Of a stretch of DNA of 64,000 bases, positions 17,315 through 25,927 are shown one piece after another. The notes beneath the pieces were generated by a model. That model searched no databases and had not been told where the DNA came from. It worked only from the letters and a program-made list of their open reading frames with translations. Every line of letters begins with the position of its first letter. Position 1 is the stretch's first letter. Source of the DNA: Dyadobacter diqingensis (GTDB taxonomy: Bacteria; Bacteroidota; Bacteroidia; Cytophagales; Spirosomataceae). Position numbers and translations under genes: made by a program. The DNA is taken from positions 306,776-370,775 of the forward strand of contig NZ_JAMXKF010000007.1 in the NCBI RefSeq assembly GCF_024220585.1, written 5' to 3'.

Positions 17315-18382
17315 TCAAATCTGACTGCTGACCAGCAAAGGTAGTTTTACAATAAAAAAATCAGCATTTTCTTCGATTAAAACGGGTTCCGCGCTGAGCA
17401 ATTCATATCTTTTTCGAATGTTGGAAAGGCCTATCCCCGTAGACTCTTCCGTCAGACTGCTCTTTAACTGAAGGTTATTTTTGATCACCAGCGTATTCCC
17501 TTCCCGAAATATTTCGATGCGAAGCGGATCTGCCATCGAGGCGACGTTATGCTTGATCGCGTTTTCCAGCAGCATCTGAAGAGATAACGGCGGCAGGTAA
17601 AAGTCGGGCCGCTGATCTACATGAATATCATACAAAAGTCCGTTCTCAAATCTTATTTTCTGAAGAGAAAGAAAGTTCTCTGCAAACTCCAATTCACTTG
17701 AAAGTTTTACCAATTTTTCTTGCTGCACTTCCAAAACGTACCGATAAATTTTCGACAACTGCCTGATAAATTTCGCAGCGGTATCAGGATTTTCATACAC
17801 CAGATTGCTCAACACATTAAAAGAATTGAACAAAAAATGAGGATTAAGCTGATCTTTCAGCGTCTGGTATTGCTGGGCATACTGCTGTGTTTTAAGCTGT
17901 TCCGCTTCGATAGCCGATTTCCTCCATTCCAAAAGAAACGAACGACTGATCAGCACAAAGGAAATAAATGCGGAGATCTGCATCGGAAATTTGGTATAGG
18001 CCAGCAGTCTTTGCCACGGAATATCATCCAGTGTAAACGTGCGCCTGCCCAGGAGTTCGATCATCGCCGTGATCACAAAACTGACCACAAAAACATACAA
18101 AAGATAGGCTGATGTCTCTAAAACCAGTCTTTTGACAGGATATTCAATCCAGGAAATGGTTTTGTCAAAATACACTTCGACCATAAAACCGCCATAACTC
18201 AGCGCGCAGGAAAGGATAAATGAACTCAGAAAATTGTAAATGGCCAGTTCATACCCGTCATTCCGTGTAAAGCAGGAAGGGCAAAAAACAACCGTCAACA
18301 CAACCGCGATCAGCAGGTTTATCCCAATAAAAGCCGGGGAAAAATTCCAGAATTTTGCTGATCCTCTGATGTGTGACGGCAT
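17315..18382 (-). CDS. LytS-type membrane sensor histidine kinase
   Basis: 355 aa. Four predicted membrane helices (about residues 18-35, 50-68, 88-110, 133-150) have little periplasmic sequence between them, followed by a short coiled stretch and the His_kinase domain with His182 in LNPHFLFNSFNVL. The GHKL ATPase has LLENAIKHN (N box) and GIGLSNIRKRYELL (G box). It phosphorylates the LytTR regulator encoded next, probably in response to a membrane or transport-linked signal, given the TonB receptor and TPR genes upstream. Family length is normal. Confidence 0.94.
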   Translation of the reverse strand: MPSHIRGSAKFWNFSPAFIGINLLIAVVLTVVFCPSCFTRNDGYELAIYNFLSSFILSCALSYGGFMVEVYFDKTISWIEYPVKRLVLETSAYLLYVFVVSFVITAMIELLGRRTFTLDDIPWQRLLAYTKFPMQISAFISFVLISRSFLLEWRKSAIEAEQLKTQQYAQQYQTLKDQLNPHFLFNSFNVLSNLVYENPDTAAKFIRQLSKIYRYVLEVQQEKLVKLSSELEFAENFLSLQKIRFENGLLYDIHVDQRPDFYLPPLSLQMLLENAIKHNVASMADPLRIEIFREGNTLVIKNNLQLKSSLTEESTGIGLSNIRKRYELLSAEPVLIEENADFFIVKLPLLVSSQI

Positions 18383-18428
18383 ATTTTAGTCCTTTTGTTA
18401 CGTTAATTCAACTTTCTATGATTATCAG

Positions 18429-19082
18429 TTATTGACATGCCTTGGCAAGCCGTCCTGCAAGGCTTCCACCCCAGGTTGGCAGTAAAGATGCCGTAAGTGT
18501 TTCCACCGGCTGTTCCTCAAACAAAGTCTGGCTTTTTTTCACCAGTCCGCAAGCCTTTTCTGTTCCTGAATGGAAAAATTTCGCTGTGCCATACTCCATT
18601 TGCCCCATCAAAACGGTCGCTCTCGGATTTTTCGGATCAATGCTGAGCGCCTTTCCAAAGTTATACATCACGGCACCGGACAGGCTCTGGCCCCGGCTGC
18701 CCGGATCCGCACTTACCTCCGCCATTACTTTAAATCCTTCGAGGGTGACAATCTCGGAATTATTAGGCGAAATAACATCGGCTTTTTTTATCAACTCTTC
18801 TGCTTTGGCCAGTGCTTCATCTTTTTTATGCAAACTTAGCGAGCCATCGAGTCCCTGGTAAATATAAGCCAGCGCACCATAATAATAGGGCTGCCACGCT
18901 CCCGGATTAAGCTGACTGATACGCGCGAACGCATTGGCCGACTGCTGGAATTTGGAAAGTGAGTCGGCCTTTTCCAGATTGGAGATCTCCTTTTTCATGG
19001 CTTTCTGATAAGGGGAATCCTGCGCCAAAACGGATAAAACAGCACAATAAACAAAGGCGATTGTTAAGATTAATTTTTTCAT
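18429..19082 (-). CDS. Exported TPR-like protein of the TonB receptor/LytS-LytTR operon
   Basis: 217 aa. Signal peptide residues 1-20 (ending SVLAQ). The mature part has helical repeats of TPR style: NAFARISQLNPGAWQPYYYG, AEELIKKADVISPNNSEIV and NFGKALSIDPKNPRATVLMG. It is therefore likely a periplasmic scaffold. It lies between the TonB-dependent receptor (50 bp upstream) and the kinase (46 bp downstream) on the same strand. A link between transport state and the kinase is suggested only by this placement. Confidence 0.8.
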   Translation of the reverse strand: MKKLILTIAFVYCAVLSVLAQDSPYQKAMKKEISNLEKADSLSKFQQSANAFARISQLNPGAWQPYYYGALAYIYQGLDGSLSLHKKDEALAKAEELIKKADVISPNNSEIVTLEGFKVMAEVSADPGSRGQSLSGAVMYNFGKALSIDPKNPRATVLMGQMEYGTAKFFHSGTEKACGLVKKSQTLFEEQPVETLTASLLPTWGGSLAGRLAKACQ

Positions 19083-19132
19083 GTCATTAAAATTTATGGT
19101 TTGTAAAAGAGATGTTCAAATCGTTGACGGCT

Positions 19133-21286
19133 TTACAGATTGTTTAGCTGATTGGCATTTTTATCCTTCGAAAAAGTGATAAACAACCCGACAAACACCA
19201 TACGGGTAGCACCCTGACCAACCGGGATCCCCGAAAAAGTACCCGTTTCGTCCACCTGGCCGGCATATTTATACCCAAAAACATTGTTGCGGCCAAGGAT
19301 ATTGGAGCAAGCCGCATGCAATATGACATTGGGCCGCGGCAGATAACTCCAGCTGATACTCAGGTCACTGTAAGCCTTTGTTTTTCCCTTCATTTCACCG
19401 GCCAGATTGGGATCATTGTAGGTATAACCACTGTTCCACGACCAGGAAGTGCCAAGCTGCGATTTCAGCGCACTCACAAAATGTTTGACGACAACCGAGC
19501 CGTTATGTTTTGGAGCGAACGAGGGTTGTATTTTTGACTCATAAATGGCATAACGGCGCTTGCTGTCGACAAAACTGTATGTGATCCAGAAGTCCGTGCC
19601 TTTCAAAGTGGTTTTGTCACGGTAAAACAAATCCGCTCCGCGGGCATATCCCGAGCCCTTTTGGGCGATTGCAACCGGTGCCTGGTCTGTTCCCTTGTAT
19701 GTGGCAAGGTTTTCATAAGTCTTATAAAAAGCCTCTGCACGTAATGTCCGGTTGTTACTGGTTATAAAATAGTTCAGGATGTAATGGCTCGCCTCTGCAT
19801 TTTTCAAATCGGTCTGCAAAACCCTGAGTTTTTCATCGGGAAGCTGATGAAATCTCCCCGCGGCAATCGAAAACTGTCCCTGATTATTCAGCTTATAGGC
19901 CAGCGAAGCCCTGGGATCTATCCAGAATTGTTTGGCCGCCGTACTGTATCCGCTCCTTAACCCACCCCGAAAAATCAACCGGTTACTGAAATAATAGTCT
20001 GCTTCCACAAAATGGTTAAACTGGTTGTCACGGATATCTCTTTTCAAATGATCAGCGACCAATGCTTCCGAATAAGATTTCAGATACCATTCCAAACCGT
20101 TTTTCAGCGAAAACTGAGGACCAAGATCTTTTACAGCCACCACTTTCGCATGCCCGACCTGATTGATCTGACGGATCGGTTCCTGATTCAGGTTAATAGC
20201 ATCGCGATTGTGCGAATAGGCGAGTCCGCCATAAAACGACCAGTCATTTTTGCCCGTTTGACGAAAAGAGAGATTACCATAGGAATAGCGATTATTGATA
20301 TGGACCCGATCGCCACGCCCCGGCTCACCCGCATTCTTCTGCCAGATCGTCATGGAATTTCCCTCCGTATGCCCATATGCCTTAATAAAACCCGCTTTGC
20401 CCCATTTATGCTTCAAAGCGACTTCGCTGTCCCAGCTTACCGGGCTTTTTTCCCAGTCAAACTTTTGGTTTACCAGTGACTGGTAAGGGGCCAGGTTGTA
20501 ATAATTTGCCGAAGCCATTAACGCATCTTTTTCCCCAACCCAGGTTTGTGTGTAACCGCCTCCGAGAGACATAATGCTCAGGTCGCCCTGATTTCGTAAT
20601 GGCAGGTCGATCGTATTAAGCGACAAGGCAGAAGAAAGCGCCTGACCATATTCAGCAGAATAACCACCGGTGCTAAAAAAAGATCCTTTAAATAAGTTGG
20701 CACTAAACCGGTTACGTGTCGGTACGTTGGTCGCCGTGCTTCCATAGGCATTGCCGACCTGCAAACCATCGATAAAAATGCTGGTTTCGGAGGCATCACC
20801 ACCGCGCACAAATAAACGTCCGTCGTTGCCCACCGTAGAAGTGCCGGGCAGGGTGAGCATGGCAGCGGTAATGTCACCCATAGCGCCGGAGGTCGTCACA
20901 ATATCCAGTGGTTTCAGCACAACCGCCTTTTTTACATCGCTGGCCTCCATGGCTCCGGCTGTAATGGTCACCGCCGTTAATATGTTAATACTTTCAGCAA
21001 GTGTTATCTGATACCGGATCGGCTGGCCTGTACATTCAATTTCGCGTTCCTGGGACTTGTAACCCATTGCCTGAAAATTGAGCACATGCTTGCCCGTTTC
21101 ATTCGTCACAAAACTGAAATTTCCGTTTTCATCGGAAGAGACACCGTCATAAGTATCTTTGATGAATATATTGGCACCGGGCATCGCAACACCTTTCTGG
21201 TCTGTAATTTTCCCGGAAATTTTTGTTTGTCCCAATACACAACCGGCTAAAAAAAGTAGCGACAGCGTAGAAAACAATACTTTCAT
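19133..21286 (-). CDS. TonB-dependent outer-membrane receptor with carboxypeptidase-regulatory-like N-terminal domain
   Basis: 717 aa. Signal peptide (1-19, ending VLGQ), carboxypeptidase-regulatory-like domain (about 20-105: KISGKITDQKGVAMPGANIF), plug (about 115-230, with FVRGGDASETSIFIDGLQVG) and a barrel to the end. It is shorter than SusC proteins and has no SusD partner, so it resembles a general or metal/vitamin-type receptor. The C-terminus ends ...KNANQLNNL rather than in an aromatic residue, which is mildly unusual for a barrel. It is the first gene of the operon with the TPR protein and the LytS/LytTR pair. Confidence 0.9.
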   Translation of the reverse strand: MKVLFSTLSLLFLAGCVLGQTKISGKITDQKGVAMPGANIFIKDTYDGVSSDENGNFSFVTNETGKHVLNFQAMGYKSQEREIECTGQPIRYQITLAESINILTAVTITAGAMEASDVKKAVVLKPLDIVTTSGAMGDITAAMLTLPGTSTVGNDGRLFVRGGDASETSIFIDGLQVGNAYGSTATNVPTRNRFSANLFKGSFFSTGGYSAEYGQALSSALSLNTIDLPLRNQGDLSIMSLGGGYTQTWVGEKDALMASANYYNLAPYQSLVNQKFDWEKSPVSWDSEVALKHKWGKAGFIKAYGHTEGNSMTIWQKNAGEPGRGDRVHINNRYSYGNLSFRQTGKNDWSFYGGLAYSHNRDAINLNQEPIRQINQVGHAKVVAVKDLGPQFSLKNGLEWYLKSYSEALVADHLKRDIRDNQFNHFVEADYYFSNRLIFRGGLRSGYSTAAKQFWIDPRASLAYKLNNQGQFSIAAGRFHQLPDEKLRVLQTDLKNAEASHYILNYFITSNNRTLRAEAFYKTYENLATYKGTDQAPVAIAQKGSGYARGADLFYRDKTTLKGTDFWITYSFVDSKRRYAIYESKIQPSFAPKHNGSVVVKHFVSALKSQLGTSWSWNSGYTYNDPNLAGEMKGKTKAYSDLSISWSYLPRPNVILHAACSNILGRNNVFGYKYAGQVDETGTFSGIPVGQGATRMVFVGLFITFSKDKNANQLNNL

Positions 21287-21428
21287 TTTGACTTTCCGTT
21301 TAGGTTTATGTCAAAATTGATCAATGCGCAGTATATGAAAAATTACGGTTTACCGAAGTGTAAAATGATAGCGATGGAGTTTAGAATTATCCTACCCAAT
21401 TGATTGTCCCATTTGACAAATATTTAGA

Positions 21429-21442
21429 GATTCAGCTGAATC
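21429..21442. promoter_or_regulatory. Perfect 14-bp palindrome GATTCAGCTGAATC
   Basis: It lies in the divergent intergenic region between the receptor operon (starting 21286, minus) and the 115-aa gene (starting 21506, plus). A perfect even palindrome here could be a dimeric regulator site. Only one copy was seen in the window, so function is unproven. Confidence 0.3.
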
Positions 21443-21505
21443 CTTTCTGCGGGAATAATATTTTTAATACAAAAAAGATCATCATCACTTATCAAACTGA
21501 TCATC

Positions 21506-21853
21506 ATGAAAAAACTGAAAACTGCCATACTAATCGTCATATTGGCCGCTCCTTTGTTTTCGTACGGACAAAGTACAACGTCTTACAAAAAAAGGACATA
21601 CAAAAAAACGACCATCATTGACACAGCCAAGGGCACAGACTTACAAAAAATTCCTGTGATTAAGGAAAATGCTCCTGTGTTAAATGATAACGGCAATGTA
21701 AATTCCTCCGGCTCCGTGGAAGGAAGCAGAAGCAGCACCGGCCGACCGGGAGCAGATACAACGGGAAGTTATGTCAGAAAGAGAAAAAGAACTATCACGA
21801 CCGGAGGTGTTATTTATCCGGATACAACCAGAAAAAAAAGCGGAAAACCATAA
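21506..21853 (+). CDS. Small exported basic protein, unknown
   Basis: 115 aa. Signal peptide residues 1-21 (ending SYGQ). The mature part is low-complexity, rich in Ser, Thr, Gly, Lys and Arg (YKKRTYKKTTII, SVEGSRSSTGRPGADTTG, RKRKRTITTGG), and likely disordered. No family recognised. It is divergent from the TonB receptor operon. Confidence 0.65.
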   Translation: MKKLKTAILIVILAAPLFSYGQSTTSYKKRTYKKTTIIDTAKGTDLQKIPVIKENAPVLNDNGNVNSSGSVEGSRSSTGRPGADTTGSYVRKRKRTITTGGVIYPDTTRKKSGKP

Positions 21854-22226
21854 GATTTCTCCTAAGTAAACTTGCGAAAACTGTATCTTTTAATAAATTT
21901 GTGGTTACATAGTAAGTAAATTTAGCCGTTCCGGAGACTTTACTCTGAAATAATTATCAGAACGTTTGATAATTACAGAAAACACGCGTCAGTATTCAAA
22001 AGTATTTTTAATATATCACTATGAAAAGATCATTAAAATACCAACACTTTTGCGATAAGTTATTTAACGGTTTGTAAGGCAATTCAGAAAAAACTAATCT
22101 TGTGTCACCGTTGAGCAACATCAATACACACTTCCTGGATCATAGTATACACCCGCTAAATAATTTTACCATGGCTCTGTTAACAGACCAGAATTTCACT
22201 GTTTACCGCTACAATATTTAACAATC
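21854..22226. other. Gene-free AT-rich stretch
   Basis: No supported gene. An inverted repeat, ATTATCA-N7-TGATAAT, lies near 21950-21972. An 18-codon frame beginning near 22021 is too short to support. Confidence 0.4.
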
Positions 22227-22349
22227 ATGAAGGATTCGCATGAAGACCAGCCTGTTTTTGCAGGGCGGGCCAAAGTTGTTGTTTCTATGATTGGATTGTT
22301 GATATTGGTTTTGATACTCTACAATATCTTAGAATATGTCTGGTGGTAA
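22227..22349 (+). CDS. 40-aa single-pass membrane miniprotein
   Basis: ATG at 22227, stop TAA at 22347. The N-terminal 16 residues are charged (MKDSHEDQPVFAGRAK), followed by a hydrophobic helix (VVVSMIGLLILVLILYNIL) and a short aromatic tail (EYVWW). The layout is that of a genuine small membrane protein rather than chance coding. There is no clear ribosome binding site, which is common in this phylum. Function unknown. Confidence 0.5.
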   Translation: MKDSHEDQPVFAGRAKVVVSMIGLLILVLILYNILEYVWW

Positions 22350-22584
22350 GCCGTGCGGTTAAAACCGGCTAATTTCCGATCATTAAGTATGTGTGGAAAA
22401 CAAAATAAGCAAAGCATAAAACACGTCAAGTTTTTGTTTTCCAATAGCTTAGTCTAATCCCTTCTCCTCCTTATTTTCTGCATATTCAAATTTTGATTAT
22501 TTTTTGGCTAAAAATTTAAGCGAACATAGTATTCTTACTACGTCTGATGCTTTTATTTGCAGTTCTCAACGTAATTCGAAAAAA

Positions 22585-23085
22585 ATGCCGTCAAGAAAAC
22601 GTAAAAGTTCAAAATTCAAAAAAGTAGCGATAGAGTGGCTTAAATGGACCAGCGCGATCGTTCCGATATTGGCTTTCATTTATATTTTGTACTACTACAA
22701 ACAGCTCGATTTTTTAAAGAAAAACGAAGAAGTTAAATCCGTCACCACCGTGCTCGACGCGAAAGACTCTGCCAAACTCGCTGAGGTTATTCAAAAAAAT
22801 AAGATTAACGACAACATAAAAATCGTAGAAAATGAGTGGCATCTGGTTGGTGGTATAGCCATCCACAATATGCTGGTTGAAAACAAATCCACTCAGTCAG
22901 CCAAGAGCTTTGAAGCCGAATTCAAATATTTATCCGACACCCAGGAGGCTTTAACAACCAAAGTGATCACAATCAAAAGAGATCTGCCAGCCGGAAAATC
23001 AACAAAAATTACAGATTTGAGTGTTGGTTTTGTAAATAACGGAGCCGTAGGCTGCGATACCAAGGTCATAACTGCAAAGTTTTAA
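22585..23085 (+). CDS. Unknown membrane-anchored protein with an extracytoplasmic beta-domain
   Basis: 166 aa from ATG 22585; a longer frame from a TTG at 22504 adds 27 residues without a recognisable signal. A very basic N-terminus (MPSRKRKSSKFKKVAIEWLK) is followed by one membrane helix (about residues 22-40, SAIVPILAFIYILYYY), and then about 120 residues predicted to face the periplasm, with NKSTQSAKSFEAEFKYL and DLPAGKSTKITDL suggesting a beta-sandwich. No family recognised. A strong terminator follows. Confidence 0.6.
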   Translation: MPSRKRKSSKFKKVAIEWLKWTSAIVPILAFIYILYYYKQLDFLKKNEEVKSVTTVLDAKDSAKLAEVIQKNKINDNIKIVENEWHLVGGIAIHNMLVENKSTQSAKSFEAEFKYLSDTQEALTTKVITIKRDLPAGKSTKITDLSVGFVNNGAVGCDTKVITAKF

Positions 23086-23125
23086 CCGGAACCTTTCTCC
23101 CTATAATTCAACTAGTTCTGAAAAT

Positions 23126-23169
23126 AAAAATAAGGACCGTGATAGCTGGCTGTCACGGTCCTTATTTTT
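23126..23169 (+). terminator. Perfect 17-bp stem terminator
   Basis: Arms AAAAATAAGGACCGTGA (23126-23142) and TCACGGTCCTTATTTTT (23153-23169) are exact complements around a 10-nt loop. It is flanked by A-rich and T-rich tracts and terminates the 166-aa gene. Confidence 0.9.
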
Positions 23170-23341
23170 ATTACAAAAAAAATTAATCTTTTTTTGGTTC
23201 CATCGATCTATCGGCACGATCCAAGCGTATATGAGTCGAAAGAATCTAAAGATTCTTTCGGAGTTAAAACGTTACGCCTGAAAATCAATGTAACTAAACA
23301 GTTACTAAAAGATAATATCTAATCTCGTTGAGTAATAATTA
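23170..23341 (+). other. Structured gene-free stretch between two terminators; possible ncRNA
   Basis: Holds a near-perfect palindrome, CGAAAGAATCT-AA-AGATTCTTTCG (23237-23260), and a GTAAC-N6-GTTAC hairpin (about 23291-23306). The terminator at 23342-23380 follows with no gene between. The arrangement would fit a small RNA on the plus strand, but no clear promoter was found. Confidence 0.3.
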
Positions 23342-23380
23342 AAACATCCCTGTGGTTTTGCCGCAGGGATGTTTCGTTTT
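23342..23380 (+). terminator. Hairpin with T-run downstream of namZ-like gene
   Basis: Arms AAACATCCCTG (23342-23352) and CAGGGATGTTT (23364-23374) extend inward by three more pairs, followed by CGTTTTT. The T-run points to plus-strand termination. The hairpin could also slow transcripts of the convergent minus-strand gene ending at 23407. Confidence 0.75.
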
Positions 23381-23406
23381 TAATCAGAAGTGAGTTTTCA
23401 GCATGC

Positions 23407-24672
23407 TTAGGGATACAGAAGATATTTCTTTCGCATGTTTTTATAATCGGATAACCCCGGCTCCCAGCTTTTTCGGATTTCTTCTTCGGAGGTTCCGGCT
23501 ATGATCTGTTTTTTCAGATTTTCCGTTCCTGCCAGCTTATCAATACTTCCCATTTGCTTGCTTTGCGACATATCGAAAAACTTCGCTTTGTCGGGATAGG
23601 CGTTATACATTTCAATCAGCCATTTCAAATTGATCTGCCTGCTTTTTCGCAACGATGCAACATCGTACTTCCTTAGATCGAGTCCATAACATTCCTGATT
23701 CTGATGCAGTGGCGTTTCGCTCATCCCCTGAATACTTTTCGGCATAAACGAAAACCCGAATTTCCCTTTCAGTAACGGGGCACCCAGGACGGTAAACGGC
23801 ATATAGGTGCCTCTTCCCTGACTAACAATAGTGCCTTCAAAGGGGCAAATACTCGGATACAACAGAATGGATTGCTGGCTGTTTAAATTCGGTGAAGGGA
23901 AAACCGGCAGCTCATATGGCGTGTCGTGGGTATAATTTGCCACCTTAACAATTTTCAGCTTACACTGTAACTGTCCAGGAAGCCATTTTTCACCATTTAA
24001 CATTTGTGCAAATTCACCCATGGTCATTCCATGTGTGATCGGTATTTTGTGCATACCTATGCCCGAATGCAGGTGATCTTCCAGAATCGGGCCGTCGACA
24101 ACATAACCGTTCGGATTGGGACGGTCCAGGATCATCAGCTCCTTGTTGTTTTCAGCACATGATTCCATAACGTGATCCAGTGTGTTGATGTAGGTATAAA
24201 AACGGCAGCCAACATCCTGAATGTCAAATATCACCAGATCAATATCCGCCAGATGTTCTTTGCTCGGTTTCTTTAATTTTCCGTACAGTGAGATAACCGG
24301 AATACCGGTCTTGGGATCTTTCTCATCATTAACTTTTGCTCCGTTACTGGCATTCCCGCGAAACCCGTGTTCCGGCCCGAAAATCCTGACAATATTAATA
24401 CCAAGCGCCACCAGGCTGTCTACACTGGGTGTTTTACCAATGATTGAAGTCTGATTGACCACCATCGCTACTCTTTTACCCTTTAAATATTTGAGGTATT
24501 CGGAGGTCTGGTCGGCCCCGGTAATGATTGCTTTTGCAGGAGTTAGAATGCTGTTTTCCAGTGAATCGGAAGTTGCCAGAAACGTGCTTTTATTACCGGT
24601 CGTACTTGCGCAAATATTTGTACCGATGCCAATGGAAGCAAAAAAAACTAAGGCGAGGATTACTTTTTTCAT
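23407..24672 (-). CDS. DUF1343/GH171 exo-beta-N-acetylmuramidase (NamZ type)
   Basis: 421 aa from ATG 24672; a longer frame from 24702 adds ten residues before a clean signal peptide (MKKVILALVFFASIG), so the shorter start is preferred. DUF1343 signatures run in order: VAMVVNQTSII, IFGPEHGFRG, FDIQDVGCRFYTYI, MILDRPNPNG, ITHGMTMGEFAQ. Members characterised as NamZ remove terminal MurNAc from peptidoglycan fragments, so a cell-wall turnover or recycling role in the periplasm is likely. It lies alone, 50 bp before the radical SAM gene's end. Confidence 0.88.
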   Translation of the reverse strand: MKKVILALVFFASIGIGTNICASTTGNKSTFLATSDSLENSILTPAKAIITGADQTSEYLKYLKGKRVAMVVNQTSIIGKTPSVDSLVALGINIVRIFGPEHGFRGNASNGAKVNDEKDPKTGIPVISLYGKLKKPSKEHLADIDLVIFDIQDVGCRFYTYINTLDHVMESCAENNKELMILDRPNPNGYVVDGPILEDHLHSGIGMHKIPITHGMTMGEFAQMLNGEKWLPGQLQCKLKIVKVANYTHDTPYELPVFPSPNLNSQQSILLYPSICPFEGTIVSQGRGTYMPFTVLGAPLLKGKFGFSFMPKSIQGMSETPLHQNQECYGLDLRKYDVASLRKSRQINLKWLIEMYNAYPDKAKFFDMSQSKQMGSIDKLAGTENLKKQIIAGTSEEEIRKSWEPGLSDYKNMRKKYLLYP

Positions 24673-24722
24673 GAAATAAGGTTTAAGAATAATTGGGTAC
24701 AATAAACAATTTCTATGCCGGA

Positions 24723-25775
24723 CTAAAAAAGTTTCATTTGTCCGCCCTTTATAAACTGTGAAGTGTCGAGTGTGGTAAGCTCTTTGTTTCCGAAATATTT
24801 ACGGCATGCAAGGGCATGCAGCTGTCTGATATGCTCTGCATATTTACCTTCGCCGCTCATACGCAGCCCGAACCGGGAATCATTGACCTGACCGCCGTGA
24901 CATTCTTTGATCTGATTCAATACTTTTGAAGCTTTATCCGGAAAATGATGGTTGATCCATTCTTCAAACAATTCTGCAATGGCCCCGTTCAACCGCACGA
25001 CTGTATAACCAGCCCAAACAGCGCCGACTTCAGAAGCCGCCTGAATGATCGATGGGATTTCGTGATCATTTAATCCCGGAATGATCGGAGCCGTCATAAC
25101 GCCCATTTGTACGCCCGCTTCATGTAATGTTTTTATGACCTGCAAACGACGTTTCCCAGTAACTGTCCTTGGCTCCAGTTTCCCTCTTAAATCTTCGTTC
25201 AGTGAGGTAATTGAAATCGCGCCATGTACAAGGTTCAGCTTCGCAAGCTTTTCCAGAATATCAATATCTCTTAAAATCAGCGCATTTTTGGTCAGGACAC
25301 TTACCGGATTTCTGTATTTCAGACAAATTTCCAGCATCTGCCGCGTCAGCTGATATTTTTTTTCAGCAGGCTGATAACAGTCGGTATTCCCTGAAAAGAA
25401 TATCGTCTCCGGTTGCCATTTTTTAGAATTAAGAAGTTTTTCAAGCAGCTGCGGAGCATTTTTTTTCACAACAATTTTGGTTTCGAAATCCAGTCCGGCC
25501 GAAAAGCCCCAGTACTCATGTGAATTGCGCGCATAGCAATAAATACAACCATGCTCACAACCCCGGTAGGGATTGATCGAATTGAAATTCCGCAAGTCGG
25601 GACTATCCGAAGTGCTGAGAATCGATTTGGATATTTCCTCAATAAACAAGGTTTTGACATTGGTTTCCGGCTCTTCCCATTGCTGCCAGTCTTCCTCCGT
25701 ATATTCGATTTCCTGTTTCCTGAACCTGTTGTTGGTGTTAATTCCCGCCCCTCTGCCTCTCGCTCTGTTGTCCAT
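24723..25775 (-). CDS. Radical SAM protein, PA0069/SplB-like family
   Basis: 350 aa. The iron-sulfur motif CxxxCxxC is present as Cys73, Cys77 and Cys80 in RGCEHGCIYCYARNSHEYWG. The N-terminal segment (RGRGAGINTNNRF), the KIVVKKNAPQLLEKLL block and VLTKNALILRDIDIL are features of the PA0069 family of radical SAM proteins, which are related to spore photoproduct lyase but lack an assigned substrate. Cytoplasmic, no extra domain. Single gene with a 152-bp spacer to the M42 peptidase. Confidence 0.88.
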   Translation of the reverse strand: MDNRARGRGAGINTNNRFRKQEIEYTEEDWQQWEEPETNVKTLFIEEISKSILSTSDSPDLRNFNSINPYRGCEHGCIYCYARNSHEYWGFSAGLDFETKIVVKKNAPQLLEKLLNSKKWQPETIFFSGNTDCYQPAEKKYQLTRQMLEICLKYRNPVSVLTKNALILRDIDILEKLAKLNLVHGAISITSLNEDLRGKLEPRTVTGKRRLQVIKTLHEAGVQMGVMTAPIIPGLNDHEIPSIIQAASEVGAVWAGYTVVRLNGAIAELFEEWINHHFPDKASKVLNQIKECHGGQVNDSRFGLRMSGEGKYAEHIRQLHALACRKYFGNKELTTLDTSQFIKGGQMKLF

Positions 25776-25927
25776 GTGATGAAGTGTAAAATATGTTTCA
25801 AACGCAAACGGGGAAGAACATAGGGCTTGTTCACTCTATTTCCTCCCCCGTTTGTTTACCAATCGTTCATAGCGTTCATTGTAAAGTCTCGTCCAGGCTC
25901 TCCCTGCCCTAAGCTCTACTCCTTCTG

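Noticed and set aside
25806..25853. AAACGGGG...CCCCGTTT hairpin as a terminator
   Set aside because: Long loop, imperfect pairing and no T-run on either strand; too weak to list.
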